Below are positions 16,933 through 23,861 of a stretch of 64,000 nucleotides of DNA, in pieces. The stretch comes from Nocardia terrae. GTDB lineage: Bacteria; Actinomycetota; Actinomycetes; Mycobacteriales; Mycobacteriaceae. Numbering within the stretch: the first letter of the stretch is position 1; every line of letters starts with the position of its first letter. The notes beneath the pieces are model-generated. The model ran no database searches. It saw nothing but the letters and a program-made list of their open reading frames with translations, and had not been told where the DNA came from. The stretch covers positions 62,001 to 126,000 of the forward strand of contig NZ_WRPP01000002.1 of assembly GCF_009760405.1 (NCBI RefSeq), written 5' to 3'. Both the position numbers and the translations under genes were made by a program.

Positions 16933-17340
16933 TTAGGTGCCGAGAAGCAGGCTCGCGGATCGGACACGTCCAGCCGATGCGCGGGAACCGCTGTGCTGCT
17001 GTAGTTTTCGATAGGCATCACCTCGCTTCGTCGTCTTCCCGGTTCTCGTCTCGAACTCCCCGGGCATCGGAGGGCCGCGCTGATTGGCCACGGCCGGTGC
17101 CGGTTCTGGCTCGTCGGGGTGCTCTTCGCGGTCCCCGCTCGGACAAGATGACGGCCACGATCCGTGCCCGGAGACCTCGGGTCGCCGGGGCGATCGCCGA
17201 CGGCGCTCGGCGGCGTCGAATACCGCGTCGACCTCGGCGAAAAGTTCCGCCAGATCGGGGTCCAGCGGCAGTAATCGTGTGTCCAGCCATCCCGGGCTGT
17301 CGAGGGGCTCGGTAGTGGCGGGACCGGTCGCGCACCTCAT
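16933..17340 (-). CDS. Hypothetical protein of the stress island
   Basis: A 135-residue protein. The N-terminal half (WLDTRLLPLDPDLAELFAEVDAVFDAAERRR) looks like a real conserved actinobacterial sequence, of a type I associate with genes near hsp20, and is followed by a low-complexity Arg/Pro/Glu stretch. The ATG at 17340 sits six bases after GGAGG, immediately downstream of the hsp20 remnant. The last ~35 residues are less convincing, so the true end could have been altered by mutation. Confidence 0.52.
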   Translation of the reverse strand: MRCATGPATTEPLDSPGWLDTRLLPLDPDLAELFAEVDAVFDAAERRRRSPRRPEVSGHGSWPSSCPSGDREEHPDEPEPAPAVANQRGPPMPGEFETRTGKTTKRGDAYRKLQQHSGSRASAGRVRSASLLLGT

Positions 17341-17364
17341 CACAGGCCTCCCGTGACGATGGGG

Positions 17365-17493
17365 TCAGGCGTTGATGGCCTGGCGCCGGCCCGGATCCAG
17401 CTGCGGGCGTGCGGCTTTCGCGGTGACCACACTGCGTTCGACATCCAGATCCAGCGAATCCGGGTCGCGGAAGGGATCAGTGCGCATCAGCAT
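17365..17493 (-). pseudogene. Internally deleted hsp20 (alpha-crystallin) remnant, 42 codons
   Basis: The frame starts MLMRTDPFRD, the usual start of actinobacterial Hsp20/Hsp18 proteins, then continues DSLDLDVERSVVTAKAARP, which matches the segment normally found ~40 residues further on, in the alpha-crystallin domain. It ends with eight unrelated residues and TGA. The intervening N-terminal region and the rest of the domain are missing. The ribosome binding site (GGAGG 7 bases upstream) and the promoter remain intact, so it may still be translated as a 42-residue peptide. It was found by reading the bases; family recall is from memory, so an alignment is needed. Confidence 0.6.
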
Positions 17494-17509
17494 GGTTGCC
17501 ACCTCCAAC

Positions 17510-17851
17510 TCACTCCAATCTCGATCGAAGAGACGTCAGATTATCTGTGCCAACTGGCAGAGATAATATTAAGCACCCGACGCATGAGAGTGCAAGGTTT
17601 CGGTACCGCGGCGGAAGGGTTCTACGCCCGTTCGCCCTCGGCCGGGTGGGGTGCGGGTCGGATCGTCGGTAGCCGGGGGCGGTGGCCTCGGCGGCCTCGA
17701 TGAGCGCGTCGACCGCGGCCAGCGATGACCATCTGTCGGTGCCGATCACGCCGGGACATCGTGGTGAGCGGGCGACGAACGCCGCCCGCTCGGGTGACCA
17801 CGCGACGTGAACGGACGCCAGGGGTGTGGACGTGTGCTGCGGTTCGGTCAT
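17510..17851 (-). CDS. Hypothetical protein running into a downstream promoter
   Basis: A 113-residue frame. MTEPQHTSTPLASVHVAW...SSLAAVDALIEAAE looks like a compact real domain (Trp/Val/Pro-rich with an alanine helix). The last ~30 residues are encoded by the palindrome and CIRCE-like element of the next transcription unit (17540-17595), so the original stop was probably lost. The start ATG at 17851 lies 12 bases after GGAGG, longer than usual. It is directly downstream of the 107-residue gene. Function unknown. Confidence 0.5.
   Translation of the reverse strand: MTEPQHTSTPLASVHVAWSPERAAFVARSPRCPGVIGTDRWSSLAAVDALIEAAEATAPGYRRSDPHPTRPRANGRRTLPPRYRNLALSCVGCLILSLPVGTDNLTSLRSRLE
17540..17595 (-). 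promoter_or_regulatory. Stress promoter A: 28-bp palindrome plus degenerate CIRCE
   Basis: 17540-17567 is a palindrome (ATTATCTGTGCC, spacer AACT, GGCAGAGATAAT; one mismatch). 17571-17595 has the CIRCE layout: AAGCACCC, nine bases, GAGTGCAA, with the left arm degenerate. The hsp20 remnant starts ~50 bases downstream on the minus strand. The same two elements in the same order and spacing recur at 18212-18267. Confidence 0.68.
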
Positions 17852-17858
17852 CGACGCA

Positions 17859-18182
17859 CTACACCTCCTCGATCGATGACATTGACGCCTCTCCTCCCGG
17901 GCGGCTCTCGACGGAACGCGATGTTCCTCGTGAAAATGGCTGACCAGCAGGGCTTTTCGAATCATCGGCGGAAGTGGGCAGGGCGGCGAGCAGGTCTGCG
18001 GCTTCGCGGTGGCGGGCGGCGAGCGCGTCGAGGCGGGCGTCCGACGCCGGGGTCAGGCGCAGTTCGAATTCCAGTGCTTCGAGCCGCGTGCGCAGCGCGG
18101 CGCCCCGCTCGGCCGCGGTGTCGGCGTCGAGTCCGCGCAGTTGGGCGATGAACTCGGCGAAGCGCTGTTCCAGACTGGACAT
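17859..18182 (-). CDS. Small helical protein, first gene of the stress island
   Basis: A 107-residue protein. Residues 1-~70 form a heptad-like amphipathic helix (LEQRFAEFIAQLRGLD ... RLEALEFELRLTPASD ... LAARHREAADLLAAL), followed by a flexible Ser/Gly tail. The ATG at 18182 is chosen because it follows GAGGTGCCGAGG and sits 30 bases after promoter B; the longer frame upstream crosses the promoter. Possibly a small coiled-coil stress protein; not recognised. Confidence 0.65.
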   Translation of the reverse strand: MSSLEQRFAEFIAQLRGLDADTAAERGAALRTRLEALEFELRLTPASDARLDALAARHREAADLLAALPTSADDSKSPAGQPFSRGTSRSVESRPGGEASMSSIEEV

Positions 18183-18211
18183 CCTCGGCACCTCGCTCGA
18201 ATACCAGGGAG

Positions 18212-18267
18212 ATAATCTATGTCGACTGACAGAGATAATTTCTAGCACTCTCGTCATGTGAGTGCAA
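18212..18267 (-). promoter_or_regulatory. Stress promoter B: 28-bp palindrome plus CIRCE element
   Basis: 18243-18267 reads TAGCACTC, nine bases, GAGTGCAA, close to the CIRCE consensus (TTAGCACTC-N9-GAGTGCTAA) bound by the heat-shock repressor HrcA. 18212-18239 is a palindrome centred on GACT, with arms ATAATCTATGTC and GACAGAGATAAT. The leftward gene starts 30 bases away. Together these indicate heat-shock control of the island. Confidence 0.75.
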
Positions 18268-18389
18268 GGTCCACCCGGGGTAACGCGATTCCGCCGCGAT
18301 GAGGCGCGGCGGTGAGGAGGGAGGCCCGGGGCGGTGGCGTGGGCGCCGGCTTCGACTCCGGCGACGGCCGTCGCCTTCTCCTGAGCGAC

Positions 18390-18417
18390 GTCCCGCACCG
18401 GTGACCCGGTGCGGGAC
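18390..18417 (-). terminator. Hairpin terminator after the PLDc_N gene
   Basis: GTCCCGCACCGG, loop TGAC, CCGGTGCGGGAC: a 12-bp perfect stem directly downstream of the leftward membrane protein gene, separating it from the stress island. Confidence 0.75.
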
Positions 18418-18425
18418 ACCGGGAC

Positions 18426-18698
18426 TCATGCGGCCGCGGGAGGCGGGCCCATGAGGGTGGATTTGCGGCCCCAGAGGAACCAGGCGACCGGGCCCAGGAA
18501 CGGGAACGCCAGGATCAGCAGCGCCCAGACCGCCTTGCCGCCTGCCGCGTAGGTGCGGGAGCGGAGCACGCTCACTAAGGCTCCGATGAAGAGGACGACG
18601 GCTGCGAGCAGGGCGGCGATCACGCCGATGCCGAGCAGGACCGAGGCGACGGATTCGCCGGTGCTGGTGTCGGTGGACGCGAGAAGGGTTGTGGTCAT
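18426..18698 (-). CDS. PLDc_N-domain small membrane protein
   Basis: A 90-residue protein with two transmembrane helices (VLLGIGVIAALLAAVVLFIGALVSVL and AVWALLILAFPFLGPVAWFLWG). The second ends in FPFLGPVAWFLWGR, the pattern of the PLDc_N (phospholipase D-nuclease N-terminal) family of small membrane proteins; no nuclease domain is attached. The function of such stand-alone proteins is unknown. The binding site before the ATG is weak. Confidence 0.78.
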   Translation of the reverse strand: MTTTLLASTDTSTGESVASVLLGIGVIAALLAAVVLFIGALVSVLRSRTYAAGGKAVWALLILAFPFLGPVAWFLWGRKSTLMGPPPAAA

Positions 18699-18794
18699 GT
18701 CTTCGACGGTAATGAGGGCGGTATGGCAGGCACATCAGCCATTCGCTCACTGTTTGCCGCTGTCCGGTACCTCTCCGGAGGTAGGCGGAAAGGA

Positions 18795-19532
18795 CTAGCG
18801 CCAGGGCAGGTCGGTGTTGTCGGTGCTCCAGCGGGACGGGGGGATCATCGGGGCGTCGAGTAGGCCGGAGCGGTCGACGTGCTGCAGGGCCGCGTCGAGG
18901 TGTTTTCGCATGCGGAGTTCGGCCTTGTGGGGGTCGCGGGCGGTGATGGCGGCGGCGATCGCGCGGTGGGAGCGGGTTGCTTCGGTGCGGTCGTACTGGG
19001 TGATGTCCTGTTCGCGTGCGGCCCAGCGGACGGCTTGCTCGGTGGCGGCGAGAACCGTGGTGAGGATGGGGTTTCCGCCGGCGCGGACGATCAGGTCGTG
19101 GAATTCGTGGTAGCCGGCGCCGTCGGGGGTGATGCCGCGTTCGGCGATTTCGGCGATGGCCGCGCGCTGGTCGTCGGTGGCTTTCTCGGCGACGAGGGCG
19201 GCGGCGGCCGGTTCGAGCAGTTTGCGGAAGGCGAGCAGGTCGCCCCACGTGGCGCCGGTGAGGGTCAGTAGCTGCACCAGGGAGCGCGCGATGTGTTCGG
19301 GGTCGGGGTGGCGGATCTGGACGCCGCCGCGGCCTTGGCTGGTGGCCGTGAGTCCTTCCGCGCCGAGCAATCGCACGGCCACCCGGACCGTTTCCCGGCT
19401 GACCCCGAACTGGCTGATCAGCGTGCTCTCGGTCGGCAGCGACTGGCCGGCGCCGAGTTCGCCGCTGAGAATCCGGCGGCGGATCGCACCGGCGACGACT
19501 TCGGGTGCGCGCTGGGGCTTTTCGAGAGTCAT
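18795..19532 (-). CDS. FadR/GntR-family transcriptional regulator
   Basis: A 245-residue regulator: GntR winged helix at ~10-75 (AGAIRRRILSGELGAGQSLPTESTLISQFGVSRETVR) and a C-terminal FCD effector-binding helical domain with metal-ligand-type histidines in YHEFHDLIVRAGGN and TRSHRAIAAAI. It is divergent from the carotenoid-oxygenase/acyl-CoA-dehydrogenase operon; the starts are 21 bases apart with a palindrome between, so it very likely regulates that operon and itself. The ATG at 19532 starts the domain cleanly; the long upstream frame is a shadow of the oxygenase. Confidence 0.92.
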   Translation of the reverse strand: MTLEKPQRAPEVVAGAIRRRILSGELGAGQSLPTESTLISQFGVSRETVRVAVRLLGAEGLTATSQGRGGVQIRHPDPEHIARSLVQLLTLTGATWGDLLAFRKLLEPAAAALVAEKATDDQRAAIAEIAERGITPDGAGYHEFHDLIVRAGGNPILTTVLAATEQAVRWAAREQDITQYDRTEATRSHRAIAAAITARDPHKAELRMRKHLDAALQHVDRSGLLDAPMIPPSRWSTDNTDLPWR

Positions 19533-19539
19533 GACACTT

Positions 19540-19547
19540 AGTATACT
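19540..19547. promoter_or_regulatory. AGTATACT palindrome between divergent GntR and oxygenase genes
   Basis: AGTATACT, within ACTTAGTATACTTTG, sits in the 21-base gap between the two starts. Size and position fit a FadR/GntR-type operator overlapping both translation starts. Confidence 0.55.
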
Positions 19548-19553
19548 TTGTTG

Positions 19554-21047
19554 ATGGTACGCATTCCCAGTGCCGCGGTGCTGACCGGGGCCTTCCGACC
19601 GATGCGGTTCGAGGCCACCGTCGAGGACTGTGTGACGACCTTCGGCGAGATCCCGAAACAGTTGTGCGGCGGCTTCTATCGCGCCGGTCCGACGTTCAAA
19701 CGGCCGACCAGGCAGGGCGGCAACGGGCTGCTCGCGATGGACGGGATGGTGCAGGGGCTGGTCTTCGAGAACGGTCGCGCCGATTTCCGGAACCGGTGGG
19801 TCAGAACACCGAAGTACTTGCTCGAAGAGCGGCACGGCGAGGGCATGTTCGACTGGGGCGACGGGGACCGGACCGACTGGCGCAATATCGGATTCGGTCC
19901 CGCGCGGCGAGACCGGTTCTCCCGCGGGGTTCCGCAGGGCACCAGCAATATCAACTGCTTCCCGTTCGCGGGCGAGATCCTGGCCTCGGGGGAGCAGGGC
20001 AGCCCACCGGTGGCGCTGGATCCGATCACGCTGGAGACCGGTGGAATCGTGGGGTGGTCGCCGCAGCTTGCCCGCGGGATCTTCGAGCAGGCCGGATTCG
20101 GTGATGCCGCCTTCACCGCACATCCCAAGTGGGACAGCGCAACCGGGACGCTGTACGGCTGGAGCTACAGCAATCACGCGCCCTACGTGACCGTGTACGT
20201 GGTGCGGCCCGACGGGACCGTGATCTCGCGGGACTTGGCCGATGCGCCGTATTCCAGTGAAGTGCACGACATGTGGCTGACGCCGGAGTGGATCATCCTG
20301 CCGTTCCAGGGTTTCGTCTTCGACCCCGATCGCGTGGCGCGGGATCTGCCGGTCCACGGCTGGGATCCGCAGCTGCCGACGGTGCTGGCGTTGGTGCCGC
20401 GCGACGATGTCGAGCACGGTGAGATCCGTTGGATCACAGCGGAAATCGAACCGCAGTACATCATGCACACGCTGTCGGCCAATACCGTCGGCAGCACCCT
20501 GGTCCTGGACGCGCCGATCTTCGATCGCCCGCCCTTCCCCTTGGACATCGACAAGTTCGAGGGCGAGGACATCGCCCTGTTCTTCAACCTGGCCCGCAGC
20601 ACGCTCGGCCGCTGGAGCGTGGATCTCGACACCGGCTCGGTGAAATCCGAACTCCTGGACGACCGTCCGTGCGAATTGCCGAAGGTCGACGAGCGGTTCT
20701 ACGGCCGCGGACACCGGTGGGGATACCTCATCGGCGGGGACGCCAGGGGGAACGGCATGCGCATGCACAGCCTGGTCGTGCGCGACATCGAGTCCGGGCA
20801 CGAGCAGGAATACCGCCTGCGCCACGAGCGGCCGGCGCTGGTCATGGAGCCGACCTTCGTTCCGCGCACGCCCGACGCGCCCGAAGGCGACGGGTATCTG
20901 ATGGTTCCGGTGTCGCGCTGGACCGAAAACCTCGGCGAATACGTTATTTTCGATACCCACGACATCGCGGCCGGGCCGGTGTGCCGCATCGAGATACCGT
21001 TCCTGCTGGGGTTCACCCCGCACGGACACTGGATGGATTTCCGATGA
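19554..21047 (+). CDS. Carotenoid cleavage / lignostilbene-type oxygenase
   Basis: A 497-residue non-heme iron oxygenase of the carotenoid cleavage family, which splits an olefinic double bond to aldehydes. The four iron-ligand histidines are visible in order: AHPKWD, EVHDMW, IMHTL and HGHWMDF at the C-terminus. GGFYRAGP near the N-terminus is also typical. The substrate cannot be read from the sequence; the acyl-CoA dehydrogenase partner (ATGA overlap) suggests a lipid-like or phenylpropanoid product that is degraded further. The ATG at 19554 is preferred over the in-frame TTG at 19548. Confidence 0.9.
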   Translation: MVRIPSAAVLTGAFRPMRFEATVEDCVTTFGEIPKQLCGGFYRAGPTFKRPTRQGGNGLLAMDGMVQGLVFENGRADFRNRWVRTPKYLLEERHGEGMFDWGDGDRTDWRNIGFGPARRDRFSRGVPQGTSNINCFPFAGEILASGEQGSPPVALDPITLETGGIVGWSPQLARGIFEQAGFGDAAFTAHPKWDSATGTLYGWSYSNHAPYVTVYVVRPDGTVISRDLADAPYSSEVHDMWLTPEWIILPFQGFVFDPDRVARDLPVHGWDPQLPTVLALVPRDDVEHGEIRWITAEIEPQYIMHTLSANTVGSTLVLDAPIFDRPPFPLDIDKFEGEDIALFFNLARSTLGRWSVDLDTGSVKSELLDDRPCELPKVDERFYGRGHRWGYLIGGDARGNGMRMHSLVVRDIESGHEQEYRLRHERPALVMEPTFVPRTPDAPEGDGYLMVPVSRWTENLGEYVIFDTHDIAAGPVCRIEIPFLLGFTPHGHWMDFR

Positions 21048-22198
21048 CCGCAATGCTGAACGACCTGGAAGTGGCCGAGTTGCGCGCGTCGGTGCACGGC
21101 ATCGTCGCCAAATTCGGCAACGAGTACTACACCCGCTGCAGTGAGACATTGCAACCGCCGACGGAACTGTGGGACGCGCTCGCCGCGGGCGGCTTCGTCG
21201 GGGTGAACCTGCCGGAGGAATACGGCGGCGGCGGAATGGGATTGAGCGCGATCAGCATTGTCGCCGAGGAGGCGGCCGCGGCGGGATGCCCGCAGATCAT
21301 GCTGATGATCTCGCCCGGAATCGTCGGCAGTCTGCTCGCCCGCCACGCCAGCACCGCCCAGAAGCGGCGATGGCTCGCGCCGATGGCGGCCGGAACCGGC
21401 AAGATCGCCTTCGCGATCACCGAACCCGACGCCGGGTCGAATTCCCATCACCTCACCACGACCGCGCGCCGCGACGGCGACACGTACTACATCACGGGGC
21501 AGAAGACCTTCATCACCGGCGCCGATCAGGTCGACGCACTGCTCGTCGTCACCCGCACCGGCACCAATTCGGCAGGGGGAGCGCAGCTTTCGCTGTTCAT
21601 CGTGGATCGGGACGCGCCCGGCATCGACATGCACCGCATCCCGATGTCGTTCGAGATCACCGAGAAGTCGTTCACCGTCTATTTCGACAATGTGCCGGTC
21701 TCCGCGGATCGCCTGGTGGGCGGGGAGGGCAACGGTCTGCGTGTCGCGTTCGACGGGATGAACCCCGAGCGGGTCATCATCGCCGCCATCTGCAACGGCA
21801 TCGCGCGCTACGCCATGGACAAGGCGGTCGCCTACGCCCGGGAGCGAAAGGTCTGGGACGTGCCGATCGGAGCGCACCAGGGCATCGCACATCCCTTGGC
21901 CGAAGCCAAGATCGCGCTCGAGGCGGCCAGGCTGATGACCCAGCGCGCCGCCGCCGACTACGACGCCGGAACCGACCCCGGCGAAACCGGCAACATGGCC
22001 AAATTCCTCGCGGCCGACGCCGCCATCCGCTGCGTCGACCAGGCCATCGAAGTCCATGGCGGCAGCGGCTTCACCCGCGCGGTCGCGTTATCCAACATGT
22101 ACGAATTCGTCCGCCTGTTCAAAACCGTTCCCATCACCCGCGAGATGATCCTCAACCGTGTCGCCCACCACACGCTCGGACTGCCGAAGTCCTATTGA
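21044..22198 (+). CDS. Acyl-CoA dehydrogenase
   Basis: A 384-residue flavoprotein. Signatures: LPEEYGGGGMG, FAITEPDAGSN (FAD-binding loop), ITGQKTFITGAD, the C-terminal EVHGGSGFTRA, and NMYEFVRLFKTVPITREMI. It catalyses alpha,beta-dehydrogenation of an acyl-CoA, passing electrons to ETF. The catalytic-base region reads LSNMYEFVR, which does not show a clear E in the standard place, so the base cannot be assigned by eye. It overlaps the oxygenase by ATGA and ends at a strong terminator. Confidence 0.92.
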   Translation: MTAMLNDLEVAELRASVHGIVAKFGNEYYTRCSETLQPPTELWDALAAGGFVGVNLPEEYGGGGMGLSAISIVAEEAAAAGCPQIMLMISPGIVGSLLARHASTAQKRRWLAPMAAGTGKIAFAITEPDAGSNSHHLTTTARRDGDTYYITGQKTFITGADQVDALLVVTRTGTNSAGGAQLSLFIVDRDAPGIDMHRIPMSFEITEKSFTVYFDNVPVSADRLVGGEGNGLRVAFDGMNPERVIIAAICNGIARYAMDKAVAYARERKVWDVPIGAHQGIAHPLAEAKIALEAARLMTQRAAADYDAGTDPGETGNMAKFLAADAAIRCVDQAIEVHGGSGFTRAVALSNMYEFVRLFKTVPITREMILNRVAHHTLGLPKSY

Positions 22199-22200
22199 GC

Positions 22201-22229
22201 GGCGCCCACCCCGATTCGGGGCGGGCGCC
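22201..22229. terminator. Hairpin between convergent genes
   Basis: GGCGCCC-A-CCCCG, loop ATT, CGGGG-C-GGGCGCC: 12 paired bases with one internal mismatch, two bases after the acyl-CoA dehydrogenase stop and just beyond the end of the leftward secreted-protein gene. Confidence 0.8.
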
Positions 22230-22250
22230 CCCGCTGTCCCGTCCGCTCGG

Positions 22251-22730
22251 TCAGAGCTGTGTGTGCCCGGAGCCGGTGAGGATGATCAGCGGCAACATCA
22301 GGGTGCCGAGGATCTCATTGCCGGTGCATTGGGCCGAGGCGGTGGAACTGCCGGTCGGCTGGTTGCCACAGTTCTGCACCAGCATGGACTTCGTCGACGA
22401 ACCCTGTGTGGCGGTGAGGCTGTAGATGCCCTCGGGAAGCTTCGAGCGATAGACGTACTGGATGATCCCGGTACCGGCCTTGGATCCGGCTTGCGGGGTG
22501 AACGTGCCGACGTTCTGCCCGTCCAAGGTGATAGTGACCGGTGCCAGGGCATCCGCCCCGCTGGTGTCCACGAAGATCGTGCAGGTATTGCCCGCCCCCT
22601 CACACCCGCCGATGCCGGTGTCGACCTGCGTCAGATTCACGTCGTCGACCGTGGCCGACGCCGATGCCGCCGCGACGACCGGAATCGCCAGCATGGCCAC
22701 CGTCGCGGCGGCCCAATTCATGTGCCTCAT
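22251..22730 (-). CDS. Secreted Ig-like-fold protein of unknown function
   Basis: A 159-residue protein with a Sec signal peptide (MRHMNWAAATVAMLAIPVVAAASASA, cleavage after ~26). The mature part has four cysteines that could form two disulfides (GIGGCEGAGNTC; VQNCGN...SAQC) and a beta-rich sequence (TIFVDTSGADALAPVTITLDGQ; YSLTATQGSSTKS). The C-terminus is hydrophobic. It resembles small exported Ig-like actinobacterial proteins such as the one at 32274-32756. The ATG at 22730 is chosen for the signal peptide; the long upstream frame is a shadow. Confidence 0.72.
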   Translation of the reverse strand: MRHMNWAAATVAMLAIPVVAAASASATVDDVNLTQVDTGIGGCEGAGNTCTIFVDTSGADALAPVTITLDGQNVGTFTPQAGSKAGTGIIQYVYRSKLPEGIYSLTATQGSSTKSMLVQNCGNQPTGSSTASAQCTGNEILGTLMLPLIILTGSGHTQL

Positions 22731-23045
22731 CTGTACTTTCCCGTTGGAGCTGTCAGTGCCGGCACCTGAGTGCCGCTCCGACGGTAACCGTGCGGCGATG
22801 CCCCGCGCGTACAAATTGAAAAGCCAATACTTCAATGTGTCCGCGCGCTTCGCCTCCGGTCGTGCCCCACAGCTGCGGGTCGCCGACGGCTTCCTGGATC
22901 CAACCGCTGAACCGGGCTGGCAATACTTCGCGCCGGTCGACCGTTTCCGCAGCTGGCGGCCCTGGCCTTGGAACCAGAAGTGGCGTAACTGAGCGGTAAT
23001 TGCAGGACAGGTTCTCCGTAACGAACCGTTCGGAGCATGTGCCGC
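22731..23045. other. Divergent intergenic region
   Basis: About 315 bases between a leftward secreted-protein gene and the GntR regulator. It holds GCCAATACTTC (~22818) and GGCAATACTTC (~22918) as near-identical direct repeats 100 bases apart, and CGAACCGTTCG, a perfect palindrome at 23022-23032, just before the regulator. No gene is supported. Confidence 0.45.
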
Positions 23046-23855
23046 ATGACAGCCAGACCCCACACACGGTCGGCCGCCACGGCGGACCTGAGCGGTGGAC
23101 GCCGCAGCGCACCGGCTCGCCGCGTCCGCGACATTCTGCGCGCCCGCATCCGCAGCGGCGTGTACGGCGACCGGCCGCTGCCGTCCGAGGCGCAATTGGC
23201 GGCCGATTTCAGCGCCAGCCGCAATATCGTGCGCGATGCCCTGGCATTGCTGCGCGACGAGGGCCTCATCGACCGGGTGCCCGGTGCGGGCACATTCGTG
23301 GTCTCGGACAAGGCGGTTCAGGGGCTGGATCGACTGCGCGGGCTGGCCGAGAGCTTCGAGACCGGCAGCGACCGCATCGTGAATCAGGTGCTGCTCGCCG
23401 AGGTCGTGCCCGCCACCCCGATCGTGGCCGAACGGCTGGAACTCGAACCCGGCGCCCCGGTGGTGGCACTCGAACGCGTCCGCTACCTGGACGGCGAACC
23501 GCTGTCGCTGGACGCCAGCTACCTCACCGCCGATGTGGGCACCCCGCTGCTGGCGATGGATCTGGCCGGATGCGATGTCTTCGGCCTGCTGGAACGGGAA
23601 TTGGGCCTGCCGCTGGGCTCGGCCGCGGTGTCGATCGAGGCGGTCACGGCGGATCCCACCGTCGCGGGGCTGCTCGCGGTCCGGCCGGGTTCGCCGCTGT
23701 TGCTGCTGGAACGGCTCACCTACACCGATTCGGGCCGCCCCGTCGATCTCGAGTACCTGCGTTTCCGCGGCGACCGCTTCTCCCTGTCGGGGCGCTTGCA
23801 CCGCACACCCGTCACGCCGTATCGCGGCGCGACCACATCGACCGAAAGAGGCTGA
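23046..23855 (+). CDS. GntR/UTRA-family transcriptional regulator
   Basis: A 269-residue regulator: GntR helix-turn-helix at ~25-90 (RRVRDILRARIRSGVYGDRPLPSEAQLAADFSASRNIV) and a C-terminal UTRA ligand-binding domain (APVVALERVRYLDGEPLSLDASYL; DSGRPVDLEYLRFRGDRFSLSG). It is first in the operon, six bases before the AprA-like flavoprotein, so it is probably the substrate-responsive repressor of the import/redox system. The ATG at 23046 is better placed relative to GGAG than the ATG at 23037. A CGAACCGTTCG palindrome just upstream is a plausible autoregulatory site. Confidence 0.88.
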   Translation: MTARPHTRSAATADLSGGRRSAPARRVRDILRARIRSGVYGDRPLPSEAQLAADFSASRNIVRDALALLRDEGLIDRVPGAGTFVVSDKAVQGLDRLRGLAESFETGSDRIVNQVLLAEVVPATPIVAERLELEPGAPVVALERVRYLDGEPLSLDASYLTADVGTPLLAMDLAGCDVFGLLERELGLPLGSAAVSIEAVTADPTVAGLLAVRPGSPLLLLERLTYTDSGRPVDLEYLRFRGDRFSLSGRLHRTPVTPYRGATTSTERG

Positions 23856-23861
23856 AACACC

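Noticed and set aside
16827..17018. A small leftward frame with an AGGTG before ATG
   Set aside because: Overlaps the better-supported 135-residue gene in another frame; protein looks random.
18795..21149. A 784-codon minus-strand frame
   Set aside because: Only the last 245 codons are the GntR regulator; the rest is antisense to the carotenoid oxygenase.
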